Assembly: GCA_019119575.1 (NCBI GenBank) | Contig: DWWT01000002.1 | Span: forward strand, 124,001-188,000 | Reading direction: 5' to 3' | Length of the DNA stretch: 64,000 nt | DNA from: Candidatus Enterocloster excrementipullorum | GTDB lineage: Bacteria; Bacillota; Clostridia; Lachnospirales; Lachnospiraceae | Shown: one piece after another, positions 25,238-34,534 of the stretch | How the letters are laid out: each line of letters starts with the position of its first letter | Numbering within the stretch: position 1 is the stretch's first letter | Notes under the pieces: model-generated | What the model was told of the DNA's origin: nothing | The model's database searches: none | Seen by the model: the letters and a program-made list of their open reading frames with translations, nothing else | Program-made: the position numbers and the translations under genes

Positions 25238-25266
25238 ATTATAGTAAATGAGGCTCATTTTGTCAA
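25238..25266 (-). promoter_or_regulatory. Perfect consensus promoter with palindromic spacer
   Basis: TTGACA (25261-25266), exactly 17 bases, TATAAT (25238-25243). The spacer holds AAATGAG-c-CTCATTT (25246-25260), a 15-base palindrome that looks like an operator. A-rich DNA upstream resembles an UP element. Confidence 0.75.
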
Positions 25267-25426
25267 TACTTTTTTATAAATTTTTTTATATTTTTTGTTA
25301 TTACATTTATCGATCTATTTTATTACAATTGTTTCCATTTTTATACAATAATTATTCACTTATTTTCTAATTTTTTATAATTTTCAGATTATTTCAATTT
25401 TATATTCCTGTATTCCCGCCCGGCAG

Positions 25427-26782
25427 TCAATCCGGTACGTCCTCCTTCGGGAAATGCCGCCGCACTCTCCAAAAAGTAAACATATGTGCGGATACGGTAA
25501 TCAGCCAGGACACCGGATAAGACAGATACAACACTTCCAGTGTGCGGAATACCTGAAATATGGTCATCACCCACAGAATTCGAAAGCCGCAGGCTCCGGT
25601 CAGCGAAACCAGCATGGGAATCACCGAATATCCCAGCCCCCGCAGGCTCCCCACCATACAGTCCATCATTCCGCAAATAAAATACGTGCTGCATATAATG
25701 CGCAGCCGGCGGGCTCCATAGGCCAGAACCTCCGGCTCAGAGGAATAGATTCCCAGAAGAACATTCTGTCCCAGAACGGCCAAAAGCCCCAGTCCGAGGC
25801 CGATCGTCACGACCACCCCCAGGCAGCAGAACATAATTTTATTGATGCGCCGGTATTTTTGGCCACCCAGATTTTGACTGGTAAAGCTTAAGTTTGTCTG
25901 GTAAATTGCGTTCATAGCCGTGTAGACAAAGTTTTCAATATTGGAGGACGCGGTATTTCCCGCCATGGCCACAGAGCCGAAGGAATTCACTGAGGACTGG
26001 ATCACCACATTGGACACGGAAAAAACCGCCCCCTGGATCCCGGCAGGAAGGCCTACCTTCACAATCCGCCGAAGCTTGTCCGGTACAATCCGCAGTTTCC
26101 GAAGCTCCAGCTTTAAAGCTCCCGGCGCTTTCATCATGCTTCTCACAATAAAAAATGCCGATATGTGTTCGGAAATCACTGTGGCCCATGCCACGCCGTC
26201 CACCCCTCTTCCGAATCCCACCACAAATGTAAGATTCAGAATTACATTTACCACTCCGGCCGCAAACAGATAATAGAGGGGGCGTCGAGTGTCTCCTACT
26301 GCCCGCAGAATAGCCGCCCCAAAATTATAGATCATCAGCACCGGCATACCCAAAAAGTAAATCCGCATATACAAAATTGCCTGATCCAGCACATCATCCG
26401 GTGTACCCATAAGATGAAGAAGGGGCCTTGCGGCTGCAATGCCCAGAACCACCAGAGCCAGCCCGCTGAGCAGACTGGTAAGCATGGCTGTGTGAACTGT
26501 CTCGCTGATGTTTTGCTCCTGTTTTCCTCCATAATACTTGCCCACCAGCACATTGACGCCCACGGAAAGGCCGACGAATATATTAATCAGCAGATTGATC
26601 AGGGCGGAAGTGGATCCCACTGCCGCCAGAGCCTGGCTTCCCGTGAAGCGTCCCACCACAATGATATCCGCCGCATTAAACAAAAGCTGCAGAATACTGG
26701 ACAGCATCAAAGGGATTGAGAATAGAAGAATCTTGCCCAGCAGGGGGCCATGACACATATCTATCTCATATGACTTTTTCAT
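25427..26782 (-). CDS. MATE family efflux transporter
   Basis: The start is ATG 26782 (MKKSYEIDMCHGPLLGKILLFSIPLM), since GGGAGGT lies between it and the earlier ATG at 26803. The product is 451 residues with twelve membrane helices and the MATE signature FNAADIIVVGRFTGSQALAAVGSTSALINLL. It belongs to the DinF/NorM-like clostridial subgroup. It converges on a long AT-rich intergenic region (24611-25426) which contains the orphan transcript and nothing else I can assign. Substrate unknown. Confidence 0.92.
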   Translation of the reverse strand: MKKSYEIDMCHGPLLGKILLFSIPLMLSSILQLLFNAADIIVVGRFTGSQALAAVGSTSALINLLINIFVGLSVGVNVLVGKYYGGKQEQNISETVHTAMLTSLLSGLALVVLGIAAARPLLHLMGTPDDVLDQAILYMRIYFLGMPVLMIYNFGAAILRAVGDTRRPLYYLFAAGVVNVILNLTFVVGFGRGVDGVAWATVISEHISAFFIVRSMMKAPGALKLELRKLRIVPDKLRRIVKVGLPAGIQGAVFSVSNVVIQSSVNSFGSVAMAGNTASSNIENFVYTAMNAIYQTNLSFTSQNLGGQKYRRINKIMFCCLGVVVTIGLGLGLLAVLGQNVLLGIYSSEPEVLAYGARRLRIICSTYFICGMMDCMVGSLRGLGYSVIPMLVSLTGACGFRILWVMTIFQVFRTLEVLYLSYPVSWLITVSAHMFTFWRVRRHFPKEDVPD

Positions 26783-26858
26783 ACTACTATGTACCTCCCA
26801 CATATAGTCGTCTAATCATTCTAGCACAGCGTCCTGGGATTTACAATACATCTGTCGC

Positions 26859-26887
26859 TTGACTTTTGCTGTAATCTGCCGTAAAAT
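26859..26887 (+). promoter_or_regulatory. Promoter of the MntP-type gene
   Basis: TTGACT (26859-26864), 17-base spacer, TAAAAT (26882-26887). A small GC hairpin (CGGCC..GGCCG, about 26930-26940) lies in the leader. Confidence 0.55.
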
Positions 26888-26977
26888 GTAATTCCTTTCC
26901 ATGTACGGCAAAAAGAGGGAAAACCGGCCTTTCGGCCGTATACAGGCGGAAAAGTAAAAAAGGAATGAGGAGCAGCT

Positions 26978-27541
26978 ATGTCACTAACAGAACTTTTCAT
27001 CATCGCGGTGGGACTTTCCATGGATGCCTTTGCCGTTGCGGTCTGTAAGGGATTGGCAATGAGGCAGATGAGCTGGCGTGGTGCGCTCATTGTAGGGCTC
27101 TATTTTGGAGGCTTTCAGGCTGCCATGCCGCTGGCGGGTTATCTTCTGGGTTCAGGTTTCAGCAATTCCATAAGCAGCTATGATCACTGGATCGCATTCA
27201 TTCTTCTGGCTGTTATCGGAGGAAATATGATCAAAGAAGGATTGGCCGGACCGGACGAATGTCCCGATGCCTCCCTGGATGTCAAAAACATGACGCTTCT
27301 GGCCATCGCCACCAGCATTGACGCCCTGGCTGTAGGCGTTTCTTTCGCCTTTTTGCGGGTGGACATTATCCCAGCCGTGTCCTTTATCGGAGTTATCACC
27401 TTCCTTCTGTCCATGGTCGGCGTTAAGGTGGGGAATGTCTTCGGAAGCCGGTATGAATCGCGGGCAGAGATTACAGGCGGCGTGATCCTGATTCTCATGG
27501 GGTTGAAAATTCTTCTGGAGCATCTGGGAGTTCTGGCCTGA
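26978..27541 (+). CDS. mntP: MntP-family manganese efflux pump
   Basis: A 187-residue, six-helix membrane protein of the MntP family, which exports Mn2+. The duplicated Asp motifs are visible: [18 protein letters not shown] in helix 1 and [16 protein letters not shown] in helix 4. The length and GGXQxxMPLxG segment ([15 protein letters not shown]) are typical. The leader between promoter and ATG is only about 85 bases and does not contain a recognisable yybP-ykoY manganese riboswitch. A shared terminator follows. Confidence 0.93.
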   Translation: MSLTELFIIAVGLSMDAFAVAVCKGLAMRQMSWRGALIVGLYFGGFQAAMPLAGYLLGSGFSNSISSYDHWIAFILLAVIGGNMIKEGLAGPDECPDASLDVKNMTLLAIATSIDALAVGVSFAFLRVDIIPAVSFIGVITFLLSMVGVKVGNVFGSRYESRAEITGGVILILMGLKILLEHLGVLA

Positions 27542-27602
27542 GGATCCCCAAGAGAGCTGATTTCCGGGCAGGCCGGACTGCGAACCGAATATTTCCAAAA
27601 AA

Positions 27603-27637
27603 GGAGAGCACAGAGAATATCTGTGCTCTCCCTTTTT
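27603..27637. terminator. Terminator between mntP and the repeat-domain protein gene
   Basis: GGAGAGCACAGA (27603-27614) and TCTGTGCTCTCC (27620-27631) form a perfect 12-bp stem, followed by TTTTTATTTT rightward and preceded by an A run for leftward use. Confidence 0.85.
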
Positions 27638-27650
27638 ATTTTCGCGGCAT

Positions 27651-28391
27651 CTAAACCCGTATTCCGCTTCCGTTTATCTTGAATCCGTCCACAGTGCAGT
27701 TCGTCCGCATGGCGCCCGTAGTTGGGTCGAGATAATACCAATCTCCCTTATATTCCAGCCATCCGGTCTCCATATACCCATCGGGGCCCATGTAATACCA
27801 TGTATCCTCCACCTGAACCCAGGAGGTCAGGTACTCCCCGTCGTAGCGATACCTCCAGCCCTTGTTATCCTGCTCCCATTTCCCCAAATGAAGGTTGCGG
27901 TATTCATCCATCTCATTCTCAGGATAGAGGGAAAAGTAATACGTTTTTCTGGTGTTTTCCCACTCAAATTCTACCATATAGCAGCGTTCCAGGTAGTCAT
28001 AAAGATCTCCGGATTCCCGCTCCTTTTCCACAGTTTCCGGGCGCACCACCGGGTAATGAGCCCCGGGGCGCAGACCGTGAACCGTGCACTCCAGATATTT
28101 CTGGGAATCTCCCATATACGTGAGCAGATAATAATTCATGGTGACATCTTCCAGATCTACACCGTTTTCATCACTGGTAACAGTAAATGTATCATTCTCC
28201 GAAGCTCTGTACCCCATCACATAGGACGTGTATCCGTTGTAAATTGATACGCCTCTGCTGTTCATATCCATATGGAGGCTTACCGGGGTCTCCGGAACCG
28301 CAGCCGACGCCGCCTGGGCGGCAGTGGGCGCGGAGATTGTCAAAATTGCAGCCAGAACAAGGGTCTGCAGCCGCCGAACCGTCTTATACAA
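27651..28391 (-). CDS. Secreted protein with C-terminal cell-wall/glucan-binding repeats
   Basis: A 246-residue exported protein: signal peptide (MYKTVRRLQTLVLAAILTISAPTAAQA, cleavage about residue 28), a beta-rich central domain (residues 35-165) of unknown type, then choline/glucan-binding-type repeats near 170-235 (GKWEQDNKGWRYRYDGEYLTSWVQVEDTWYYMGPDGYMETGWLEYKGDWYYLDPTTGAM). The repeats anchor proteins to cell-wall polymers or polysaccharide. No catalytic domain is recognised. Confidence 0.85.
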   Translation of the reverse strand: MYKTVRRLQTLVLAAILTISAPTAAQAASAAVPETPVSLHMDMNSRGVSIYNGYTSYVMGYRASENDTFTVTSDENGVDLEDVTMNYYLLTYMGDSQKYLECTVHGLRPGAHYPVVRPETVEKERESGDLYDYLERCYMVEFEWENTRKTYYFSLYPENEMDEYRNLHLGKWEQDNKGWRYRYDGEYLTSWVQVEDTWYYMGPDGYMETGWLEYKGDWYYLDPTTGAMRTNCTVDGFKINGSGIRV

Positions 28392-28414
28392 TACGGCTCC
28401 CTCCTCTCAGGCTT

Positions 28415-29641
28415 CTACTTTAAAACAACCTTCATAAAGTTTTTCTTGCCTCTCTTGACAAGAAGTCCCTCGCCGGCAAACTGCTCTTTTGCAAAGGAAG
28501 CTTTGATGTCTTTCACCGGTTCACCGTCCACGGATACGCCGCCCTGCTCCACATTTCTCCGGGCCTCGGATCGGGAGGAGGCAAGACCGCACTTGTTGAG
28601 AATCGTCAGGATGTCGATAGCACCGTCAGTGAAATCACTCTCCTCCAGGCTGAAGGAAGGAATGTTCGCGGAAGCGCCGCCGCCCGCAAAGAGCGCTTTG
28701 GCCCCCTCCTCGGCTTTCTTGGCTTCCTCCTCGCCGTGCACGAGCTTGGTGAGCTCAAAGGCCAGGATCTCCTTGGCCCGGTTGAGCTGGCTCCCCTCCC
28801 ACTTGTCCATCTCATCAATCTGTTCTAAGGGCAGGAAGGTGAGCATCCGCAGACACTTGAGCACATCGGCATCACCCACGTTTCTCCAATACTGATAGAA
28901 GTCATAGGGCGAAGTCTTGTCCGGATCCAGCCATACGGCACCAGACTGGGTCTTGCCCATCTTCTTGCCCTCGGAATTCAGCAGAAGGGTAATGGTCATG
29001 GCGTGTGCATCCTTGCCGAGCTTGCGGCGGATCAGTTCCGTACCGCCCAGCATATTGCTCCACTGGTCATCTCCCCCGAACTGCATGTTGCAGCCATAGC
29101 GGAGGTAGAGCTCATAGAAATCATAGCTCTGCATGATCATATAATTAAATTCAAGGAAACTGAGTCCCTTCTCCATTCTCTGCTTGTAGCATTCTGCCCG
29201 AAGCATATTGTTCACGGAGAAGTGGGGGCCGACTTCCCGCAGAAACTCAATATAATTCAGACCCAAAAGCCACTCGGCATTGTTCACCATGAGGGCCTTT
29301 CCATCAGAAAAATCAATGAACCGGCTCATCTGCTTCTTAAAGCACTCGCAGTTGTGCTCGATCATCTCCGGAGTCATCATCTTTCGCATATCTGTACGGC
29401 CCGAGGGGTCTCCTACCATGCCTGTGCCGCCGCCGATCAGAGCGATGGGCTTATTCCCCGCCATCTGAAGGCGCTTCATCAGGCAAAGTGCCATAAAGTG
29501 GCCCACATGGAGGCTGTCCGCCGTGGGATCAAATCCGATATAGAACACGGCTTTTCCCTCGTTCACCATCTTTTTGATCTCTTCCTCATTGGTCACCTGG
29601 GCGATCAGTCCTCTGGCCACTAATTCTTCGTAAATCTGCAT
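28415..29641 (-). CDS. tyrS: Tyrosyl-tRNA synthetase
   Basis: The 408-residue class I synthetase charges tRNA-Tyr. The HIGH-type motif is HVGHF (SLHVGHFMALCLMKRLQ), the KMSKS-type loop is KKMGKT (EGKKMGKTQSG), and a C-terminal S4 RNA-binding domain starts near residue 343 (LASSRSEARRNVEQGGVSVDGEPV). The G-x-D tyrosine-binding pocket FYIGFDPTADSLH is intact. GGAGAGAAGA precedes the ATG. No T-box leader is visible upstream. Confidence 0.98.
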   Translation of the reverse strand: MQIYEELVARGLIAQVTNEEEIKKMVNEGKAVFYIGFDPTADSLHVGHFMALCLMKRLQMAGNKPIALIGGGTGMVGDPSGRTDMRKMMTPEMIEHNCECFKKQMSRFIDFSDGKALMVNNAEWLLGLNYIEFLREVGPHFSVNNMLRAECYKQRMEKGLSFLEFNYMIMQSYDFYELYLRYGCNMQFGGDDQWSNMLGGTELIRRKLGKDAHAMTITLLLNSEGKKMGKTQSGAVWLDPDKTSPYDFYQYWRNVGDADVLKCLRMLTFLPLEQIDEMDKWEGSQLNRAKEILAFELTKLVHGEEEAKKAEEGAKALFAGGGASANIPSFSLEESDFTDGAIDILTILNKCGLASSRSEARRNVEQGGVSVDGEPVKDIKASFAKEQFAGEGLLVKRGKKNFMKVVLK

Positions 29642-29800
29642 CTTTCTTCTCTCCTTTAAATCTCTTTACCTATTTTACCATATTTTCCTTTGGATGCAAG
29701 GGCCTTATTTTTTACGTTTTTATAAAGCCCTTATTTGCTCTATAGTGAAAATGACGCCGGTATACCGGAAAATCAAGAATAAAATGTAAAAACCCTTCCC

Positions 29801-29829
29801 TTTACGAATTTTTATTTCTATATTATAAT
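29801..29829 (+). promoter_or_regulatory. Promoter of the DAHP synthase gene
   Basis: TTTACG (29801-29806), 17-base spacer, TATAAT (29824-29829). The remaining 29642-29900 intergenic DNA is AT-rich; a CCGGTATACCGG palindrome lies at about 29757-29768. Confidence 0.55.
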
Positions 29830-29900
29830 TGCTACGTGACAGTTTCGGCTGAGCAGTAATATACATTGTATTTAATAGAAATCGGAGGATTTGACAAAAG

Positions 29901-30932
29901 ATGGGACTTACATTTGTAAAAGACCTGCCGACCCCTGCGGAGATACGGGAGCAGTTTCCATTAGCGGATAATCTGGCGCAGTTAAAGAGCCAGAAGGACG
30001 AAGAAGTAAAAAAGATCATTACGGGCCAGAGCAGCAAGTTTCTGGTGCTGATCGGACCCTGCTCTGCGGACAACGAGGATGCCGTGTGTGATTACACCAA
30101 CCGCCTGGCCAGGGTGCAGGAAAAGACAAAGGATAAGCTTGTCATCGTGCCCAGAGTTTACACCAACAAGCCCAGGACCACCGGGGAAGGATATATGGGT
30201 ATGGTCCATCAGCCGGATCCCGAGAAAAAGCCGGATATGTTTGAGGGAATTCTGGCCATCCGCCACATGCACATGCGGGTGCTCCGCGAATCCGGCTTCT
30301 CCACGGCGGATGAGATGCTTTACCCGGAAAACCTGGAATATCTCTCGGACATCATGTCCTACATCGCCGTAGGCGCGCGCTCCGTGGAGAACCAGTTCCA
30401 CCGGCTTGTGGCAAGCGGCTGCGACGTACCCGTAGGAATGAAAAACCCCACCAGCGGAGACCTGACCGTTATGCTCAACTCCGTAGTGGCCGCGCAGCTT
30501 CCCCACGATTTTATATTCCGCGGCAAGGAGGTGCAGTGTCCGGGAAATCCGCTCACCCACACCATACTGCGGGGTGCGGTGAACAAGAGGGGACAGTGCA
30601 TTCCCAATTACCATTATGAAGATTTAAAGCTCCTCTTTGATCTCTACGGCAAGAGAAATCTGAAGAATCCGGCCTGCATCGTGGACACCAACCACTCCAA
30701 CTCCAACAAGGAGTACAAAGAGCAGATCCGCATTGCCAAGGAGGTTCTGCACAGCCGCCGTCATTCTTCGGATATCAAGCACCTGGTGAAAGGCCTGATG
30801 ATTGAGAGTTACATCGAGCCCGGAAGCCACAAGATCGGCCAGCACTGCTACGGACAGTCCATCACCGATCCCTGTCTGGGATGGGATGATTCGGAGCGGC
30901 TGCTCTACGAGATCGCGGACATGGTGGACTGA
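29901..30932 (+). CDS. 3-deoxy-7-phosphoheptulonate synthase (AroFGH type)
   Basis: A 343-residue type I DAHP synthase that condenses phosphoenolpyruvate with erythrose-4-phosphate, the first step of the shikimate pathway. Active-site segments are IGPCSADN, VPRVYTNKPRTT, GARSVENQFHR, GMKNPTSGDL, NYHYEDL, DTNHSNSNK and MIESYIEPG. All metal and PEP ligands appear conserved. AGGAGG-like sequence precedes the ATG. Which aromatic amino acid inhibits it cannot be judged. Threonine aldolase follows 14 bases later. Confidence 0.96.
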   Translation: MGLTFVKDLPTPAEIREQFPLADNLAQLKSQKDEEVKKIITGQSSKFLVLIGPCSADNEDAVCDYTNRLARVQEKTKDKLVIVPRVYTNKPRTTGEGYMGMVHQPDPEKKPDMFEGILAIRHMHMRVLRESGFSTADEMLYPENLEYLSDIMSYIAVGARSVENQFHRLVASGCDVPVGMKNPTSGDLTVMLNSVVAAQLPHDFIFRGKEVQCPGNPLTHTILRGAVNKRGQCIPNYHYEDLKLLFDLYGKRNLKNPACIVDTNHSNSNKEYKEQIRIAKEVLHSRRHSSDIKHLVKGLMIESYIEPGSHKIGQHCYGQSITDPCLGWDDSERLLYEIADMVD

Positions 30933-30946
30933 TAAGGGGGTACATT

Positions 30947-31999
30947 ATGAATTCAGCTTTCCGGAAGCTCTCCTTTGCTTCCGACTATATGGAGGGGGCC
31001 CATCCTTCCATTCTGTCGCGCCTTGGAGAGATCAATTTTGACAAAAATCCCGGTTATGGGGCGGATTCCATCTGCGAAAGCGCCCGGAGGAAAATCCTTG
31101 CCGCCTGCAGCTGCCCAAAAGGAGAAGTCCATTTTGTGGTAGGCGGCACCCAGGCAAATGCCCTGGTTATCCGCTCTCTCTTAAAGCCCTATCAGGGCGT
31201 GATTGCAGCGGAGAGCGGACACATAAACGTCCATGAGGCCGGTGCCATTGAAGCCGGAGGGCATAAGGTTCTCACGCTCCCCCATTCCTCCGGAAAGATT
31301 TCCGCCGAAGCGATCGAGCGCCTGGTCTGGTCTTACTGGGAGGACGAAACCCACGAGCACATCGTCATGCCCGGAATGGTATACATTTCCCAGCCTACGG
31401 AGCTGGGCACGCTCTATTCCCTGGATGAGCTGACCGCGATCAGCCAGGTCTGCCGTAAGTATGAGCTCCCCCTTTACGTAGACGGCGCCCGTCTGGCATA
31501 CGGCCTCGCCTGCCCGGAGAATGATGTGAGCCTCCAGGATCTGGGAACGCTCTGCGACATTTTTTATATCGGAGGCACAAAATGCGGGGCTCTTTTCGGA
31601 GAGGCCGTGGTGATTCCGAAGCGGGGGCTTATCCCCCATTTTTTCACTCTTATCAAACAGCAGGGAGCTCTTCTGGCCAAGGGATGGCTTTTGGGTGCGC
31701 AGTTCGACGTTCTGTTTACTGACGGCTTATATCTGCGTATAGGAAAGCCTGCCATAGAAGCCGCCGGCCGGATTCGGGATGCCTTAAAGGAGCAGAATAT
31801 TCCTCTGTGCTTCGGCTCTCCCACCAATCAGATTTTCTTTGCGGTTGATGAAAAGCAGAGGGCATTTCTCCGGGAAAAGGTTGATTCCAGCTTCTGGGAA
31901 GCATGCGGCGGCGGGCACACGATTCTGCGCTTTGCTACAAGCTGGGCCACATCGCCGGAGGATACGGACGCCCTGATCCAGGTTCTTCAGGCCCTATAA
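30947..31999 (+). CDS. Low-specificity L-threonine aldolase family PLP enzyme
   Basis: A 350-residue fold-type I PLP enzyme that probably cleaves L-threonine (or allo-threonine) to glycine and acetaldehyde. The PLP Lys is in FYIGGTKCGALFGE, the aspartate in LYVDGARLAYG, and the N-terminal NPGYGADSICESARRKILAAC is typical. It starts 14 bases after the DAHP synthase stop with GGGGG upstream, so they share a transcript. A clear terminator follows at 32007. Confidence 0.9.
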   Translation: MNSAFRKLSFASDYMEGAHPSILSRLGEINFDKNPGYGADSICESARRKILAACSCPKGEVHFVVGGTQANALVIRSLLKPYQGVIAAESGHINVHEAGAIEAGGHKVLTLPHSSGKISAEAIERLVWSYWEDETHEHIVMPGMVYISQPTELGTLYSLDELTAISQVCRKYELPLYVDGARLAYGLACPENDVSLQDLGTLCDIFYIGGTKCGALFGEAVVIPKRGLIPHFFTLIKQQGALLAKGWLLGAQFDVLFTDGLYLRIGKPAIEAAGRIRDALKEQNIPLCFGSPTNQIFFAVDEKQRAFLREKVDSSFWEACGGGHTILRFATSWATSPEDTDALIQVLQAL

Positions 32000-32006
32000 C
32001 AAATTC

Positions 32007-32034
32007 GGCGGGAGAAATCTCTCCCGCCTTTTTA
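32007..32034 (+). terminator. Terminator after the threonine aldolase gene
   Basis: GGCGGGAG (32007-32014) pairs with CTCCCGCC (32021-32028), then TTTTTAT. Confidence 0.85.
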
Positions 32035-32049
32035 TACTCCAAATTCTTG

Positions 32050-32892
32050 TCAGCTCGCCAGAGCAGTAATTCCAAAATACGCCAGCACAATCACGCCCAA
32101 AATAATCCGGTAGTACCCGAAAAATTTAAAGTCATGGCTGCGCACGTACCCCATAAGAAAACGTATGGAGTATACGGACACGCCGAAGGCGATAATCATT
32201 CCCAGCAGAATATAGAAAATCTGGGAACCGTTCAGTCCGTTGCCCTCCAGGAAAAATTTCACGATCTTGAGGGCGCTGGCCCCAAACATCACCGGGATTC
32301 CCAGGAAAAAGGAAAACTCCGCGGCTGCGCCCCGGGAGCATCCCAGAATCATAGCGCCCAGGATCGTTGAGCCGGAACGTGATGTGCCGGGAACCAAAGA
32401 GAGAACCTGGAACAGGCCGATGAAGAACGCGGTCTTGAGAGGAATCCGCCCCACTTTGGAGATTGATGGGTGATCCGTTATGGAACTGTTCTCCAGGGCA
32501 ATGAAAAGCACGCCGTACAAAATCAGGGTGAAGGCCACCACATAGGCATTGTACAAATGGGCATCCATCCAGTCATCCAGGAGAAGGCCCAGAACCGCCG
32601 CAGGAATGCAGGCGATAATCACCTTAATCCAGAGAATCCAGGTTGCCTCCCGCTGACGGGCGCTTTTCCTCCTGCCAAAGGGATTCAGGCGGTCAAAGTA
32701 CATGAATGCCACCGCCAAAATCGCTCCCAATTGGATGACCACCAAAAACATTTCCTTAAAGGCGTCCGGCTGGTCCAGCCGGATGATCTCATCTACCAGA
32801 ATCATGTGGCCGGTGCTGCTGATGGGGAGCCACTCGGTAAAACCCTCCACAATTCCCAGCACAATGATTTTCAACACTTCTACTAAACTCAT
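32050..32892 (-). CDS. uppP: Undecaprenyl-diphosphatase (UppP/BacA)
   Basis: A 280-residue membrane protein that recycles the lipid carrier for peptidoglycan by dephosphorylating undecaprenyl diphosphate, giving some bacitracin resistance. The active-site motifs are EGFTEWLPISSTGHM (residues 15-29) and PGTSRSGSTI. About eight membrane helices are visible and the family length is normal. Monocistronic; convergent with the threonine aldolase gene. Confidence 0.97.
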   Translation of the reverse strand: MSLVEVLKIIVLGIVEGFTEWLPISSTGHMILVDEIIRLDQPDAFKEMFLVVIQLGAILAVAFMYFDRLNPFGRRKSARQREATWILWIKVIIACIPAAVLGLLLDDWMDAHLYNAYVVAFTLILYGVLFIALENSSITDHPSISKVGRIPLKTAFFIGLFQVLSLVPGTSRSGSTILGAMILGCSRGAAAEFSFFLGIPVMFGASALKIVKFFLEGNGLNGSQIFYILLGMIIAFGVSVYSIRFLMGYVRSHDFKFFGYYRIILGVIVLAYFGITALAS

Positions 32893-32978
32893 ATCTTCTC
32901 CTTACTGCACGGCTTTGCGGCCCATGATTCCTCCGGCCCGTATGCTGCATTTTATGTATTTTGTCTTAGGTCTATTCC

Positions 32979-33683
32979 TTATTGCGCGAAATGCATCTGC
33001 CCTGAAGGGTGCACATTTTCAATCTGCCAGTCAATGGGCGCAAGTCCGTGCTCCGTGAGAAAGGCATTGGTTTTGCTGAATGGCCTGCTCCCGAAAAATC
33101 CCCGGGATGCGGACAGCGGGCTGGGATGCGGCGCCTCCAGAATCAGATGCTTCGGATTGGTGAGCATGCTTTTCTTTGTTTGGGCGGGCCGTCCCCACAA
33201 AATAAAGACCATGGGCCGTTCCTGCTCGTTCAAAATGCGGATGGCCGCGTCCGTGAACTCCTCCCAGCCGATGCCCCGGTGGGAATTCGCCTGATGGGCA
33301 CGCACGGTCAGCACCGTGTTTAAGAGCATGACGCCCTGATCCGCCCATTTTTTCAGATAGCCGTTGTCAGGAATGTAGCAGCCGAGATCGTCGTGAAGCT
33401 CCTGATAAATATTTACCAGGGAAGGGGGAATCTCCACGTCCGGCTTTACGGAAAAGCAGAGGCCGTGGGCCTGACCATAGTTGTGATACGGGTCCTGTCC
33501 CAGAATCACCACCTTCACCTTTTCCAGGGGCGTGAACGCAAATGCATTGAAAATATCATCCGGATCCGGAAAAATACGCCGGGTCTCATACTCGTGTTTT
33601 ACCGTATTGTATAATTTGCGGTAGTAGGGCTTCTTAAACTCAGCACTTAAAGGCCCCAGCCAGTCATTTGTGATTGCAGCCAT
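32979..33683 (-). CDS. ung: Uracil-DNA glycosylase, family 1
   Basis: The 234-residue enzyme removes uracil from DNA. The catalytic water-activating loop [18 protein letters not shown] (Asp near residue 65) and the DNA-intercalation loop [11 protein letters not shown] are intact, and [27 protein letters not shown] is typical. Length is normal. AAGGAGACATCTC precedes the ATG. It follows hisF on the same strand by about 80 bases. Confidence 0.97.
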   Translation of the reverse strand: MAAITNDWLGPLSAEFKKPYYRKLYNTVKHEYETRRIFPDPDDIFNAFAFTPLEKVKVVILGQDPYHNYGQAHGLCFSVKPDVEIPPSLVNIYQELHDDLGCYIPDNGYLKKWADQGVMLLNTVLTVRAHQANSHRGIGWEEFTDAAIRILNEQERPMVFILWGRPAQTKKSMLTNPKHLILEAPHPSPLSASRGFFGSRPFSKTNAFLTEHGLAPIDWQIENVHPSGQMHFAQ

Positions 33684-33762
33684 GAGATGTCTCCTTTGTT
33701 CTTATGTTTCTTTTGGATGCCGCCGGCCGTCTGCCTCCTGCAAACGGTTCCGGCAGTGCGGA

Positions 33763-34524
33763 CTAAATCCGTACGGGAACGCCGCGGCCCGCCAGGTATT
33801 CCTTTAAATCCCCGATGGCCAGCTCCTTATAGTGGAACAGAGAGGCTGCCAGAACCGCATCCGCCTTTCCGTCCGTGAGCGCATCGTAAAAATGCTCTTT
33901 TGTCCCGGCGCCCCCGGAGGCGATGACCGGAATCGAAACCCGCTCCGCCACAGCTGCGGTAAGCTCGATATCATAGCCCGCCTTGGTGCCGTCACAGTCC
34001 ATGCTGGTGAGAAGGATCTCCCCGGCTCCCAGCTCGTCCACCCGCTTGGCCCACTCCAGCGCATCTATCCCTGTATCCAGGCGGCCGCCATGCTTGTAAA
34101 TATTCCAGCCCGAACCGTCCGCCCGGCGCTTTGCGTCGATGGCTACCACCACGCATTGGCTGCCGAACTTCTCCGCCGCCTCTGAAATCAGCTCCGGATG
34201 ATCGATCGCCGCGGAATTTACGGAAATCTTGTCCGCTCCGGCTCTGAGCAGACGCTTAAAGTCCTCCACCGTTCGGATTCCTCCCCCTACCGTGAAGGGA
34301 ATAAATACGGTCTGGGCAACCCGGCGCGCCATGTCCACCACCGTATCCCTGTGGTCCGAAGATGCGGTGATATCCAAAAATACCAGTTCATCCGCCCCGG
34401 CCTTGTCGTAAGCTGCGGCAATCTCCACCGGATCCCCGGCGTCCCGCAGATTCACAAAATTGACTCCTTTTACAACACGCCCGTCGTTTACATCCAGGCA
34501 TGGAATAATCCGCTTTGTCAGCAT
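33763..34524 (-). CDS. hisF: Imidazole glycerol phosphate synthase subunit HisF
   Basis: A 253-residue (beta/alpha)8 cyclase that uses ammonia from HisH to form imidazole glycerol phosphate and AICAR in histidine synthesis. [23 protein letters not shown] at the start, [40 protein letters not shown] and [13 protein letters not shown] are hallmarks, with the catalytic Asp pair (C-L-D-V and D-C-D-G) present. It follows hisH by 10 bases. Other his genes are not in the window. Confidence 0.98.
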   Translation of the reverse strand: MLTKRIIPCLDVNDGRVVKGVNFVNLRDAGDPVEIAAAYDKAGADELVFLDITASSDHRDTVVDMARRVAQTVFIPFTVGGGIRTVEDFKRLLRAGADKISVNSAAIDHPELISEAAEKFGSQCVVVAIDAKRRADGSGWNIYKHGGRLDTGIDALEWAKRVDELGAGEILLTSMDCDGTKAGYDIELTAAVAERVSIPVIASGGAGTKEHFYDALTDGKADAVLAASLFHYKELAIGDLKEYLAGRGVPVRI

Positions 34525-34534
34525 AATACCGCTC

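Noticed and set aside
26888-26977. Possible yybP-ykoY manganese riboswitch before mntP
   Set aside because: The leader is only about 85 bases and shows only one small GC hairpin, not the conserved two-loop structure.
29642-29780. Possible T-box leader of tyrS
   Set aside because: No specifier hairpin, T-box sequence or antiterminator pairing can be seen, and the leader is too short before the ribosome site.
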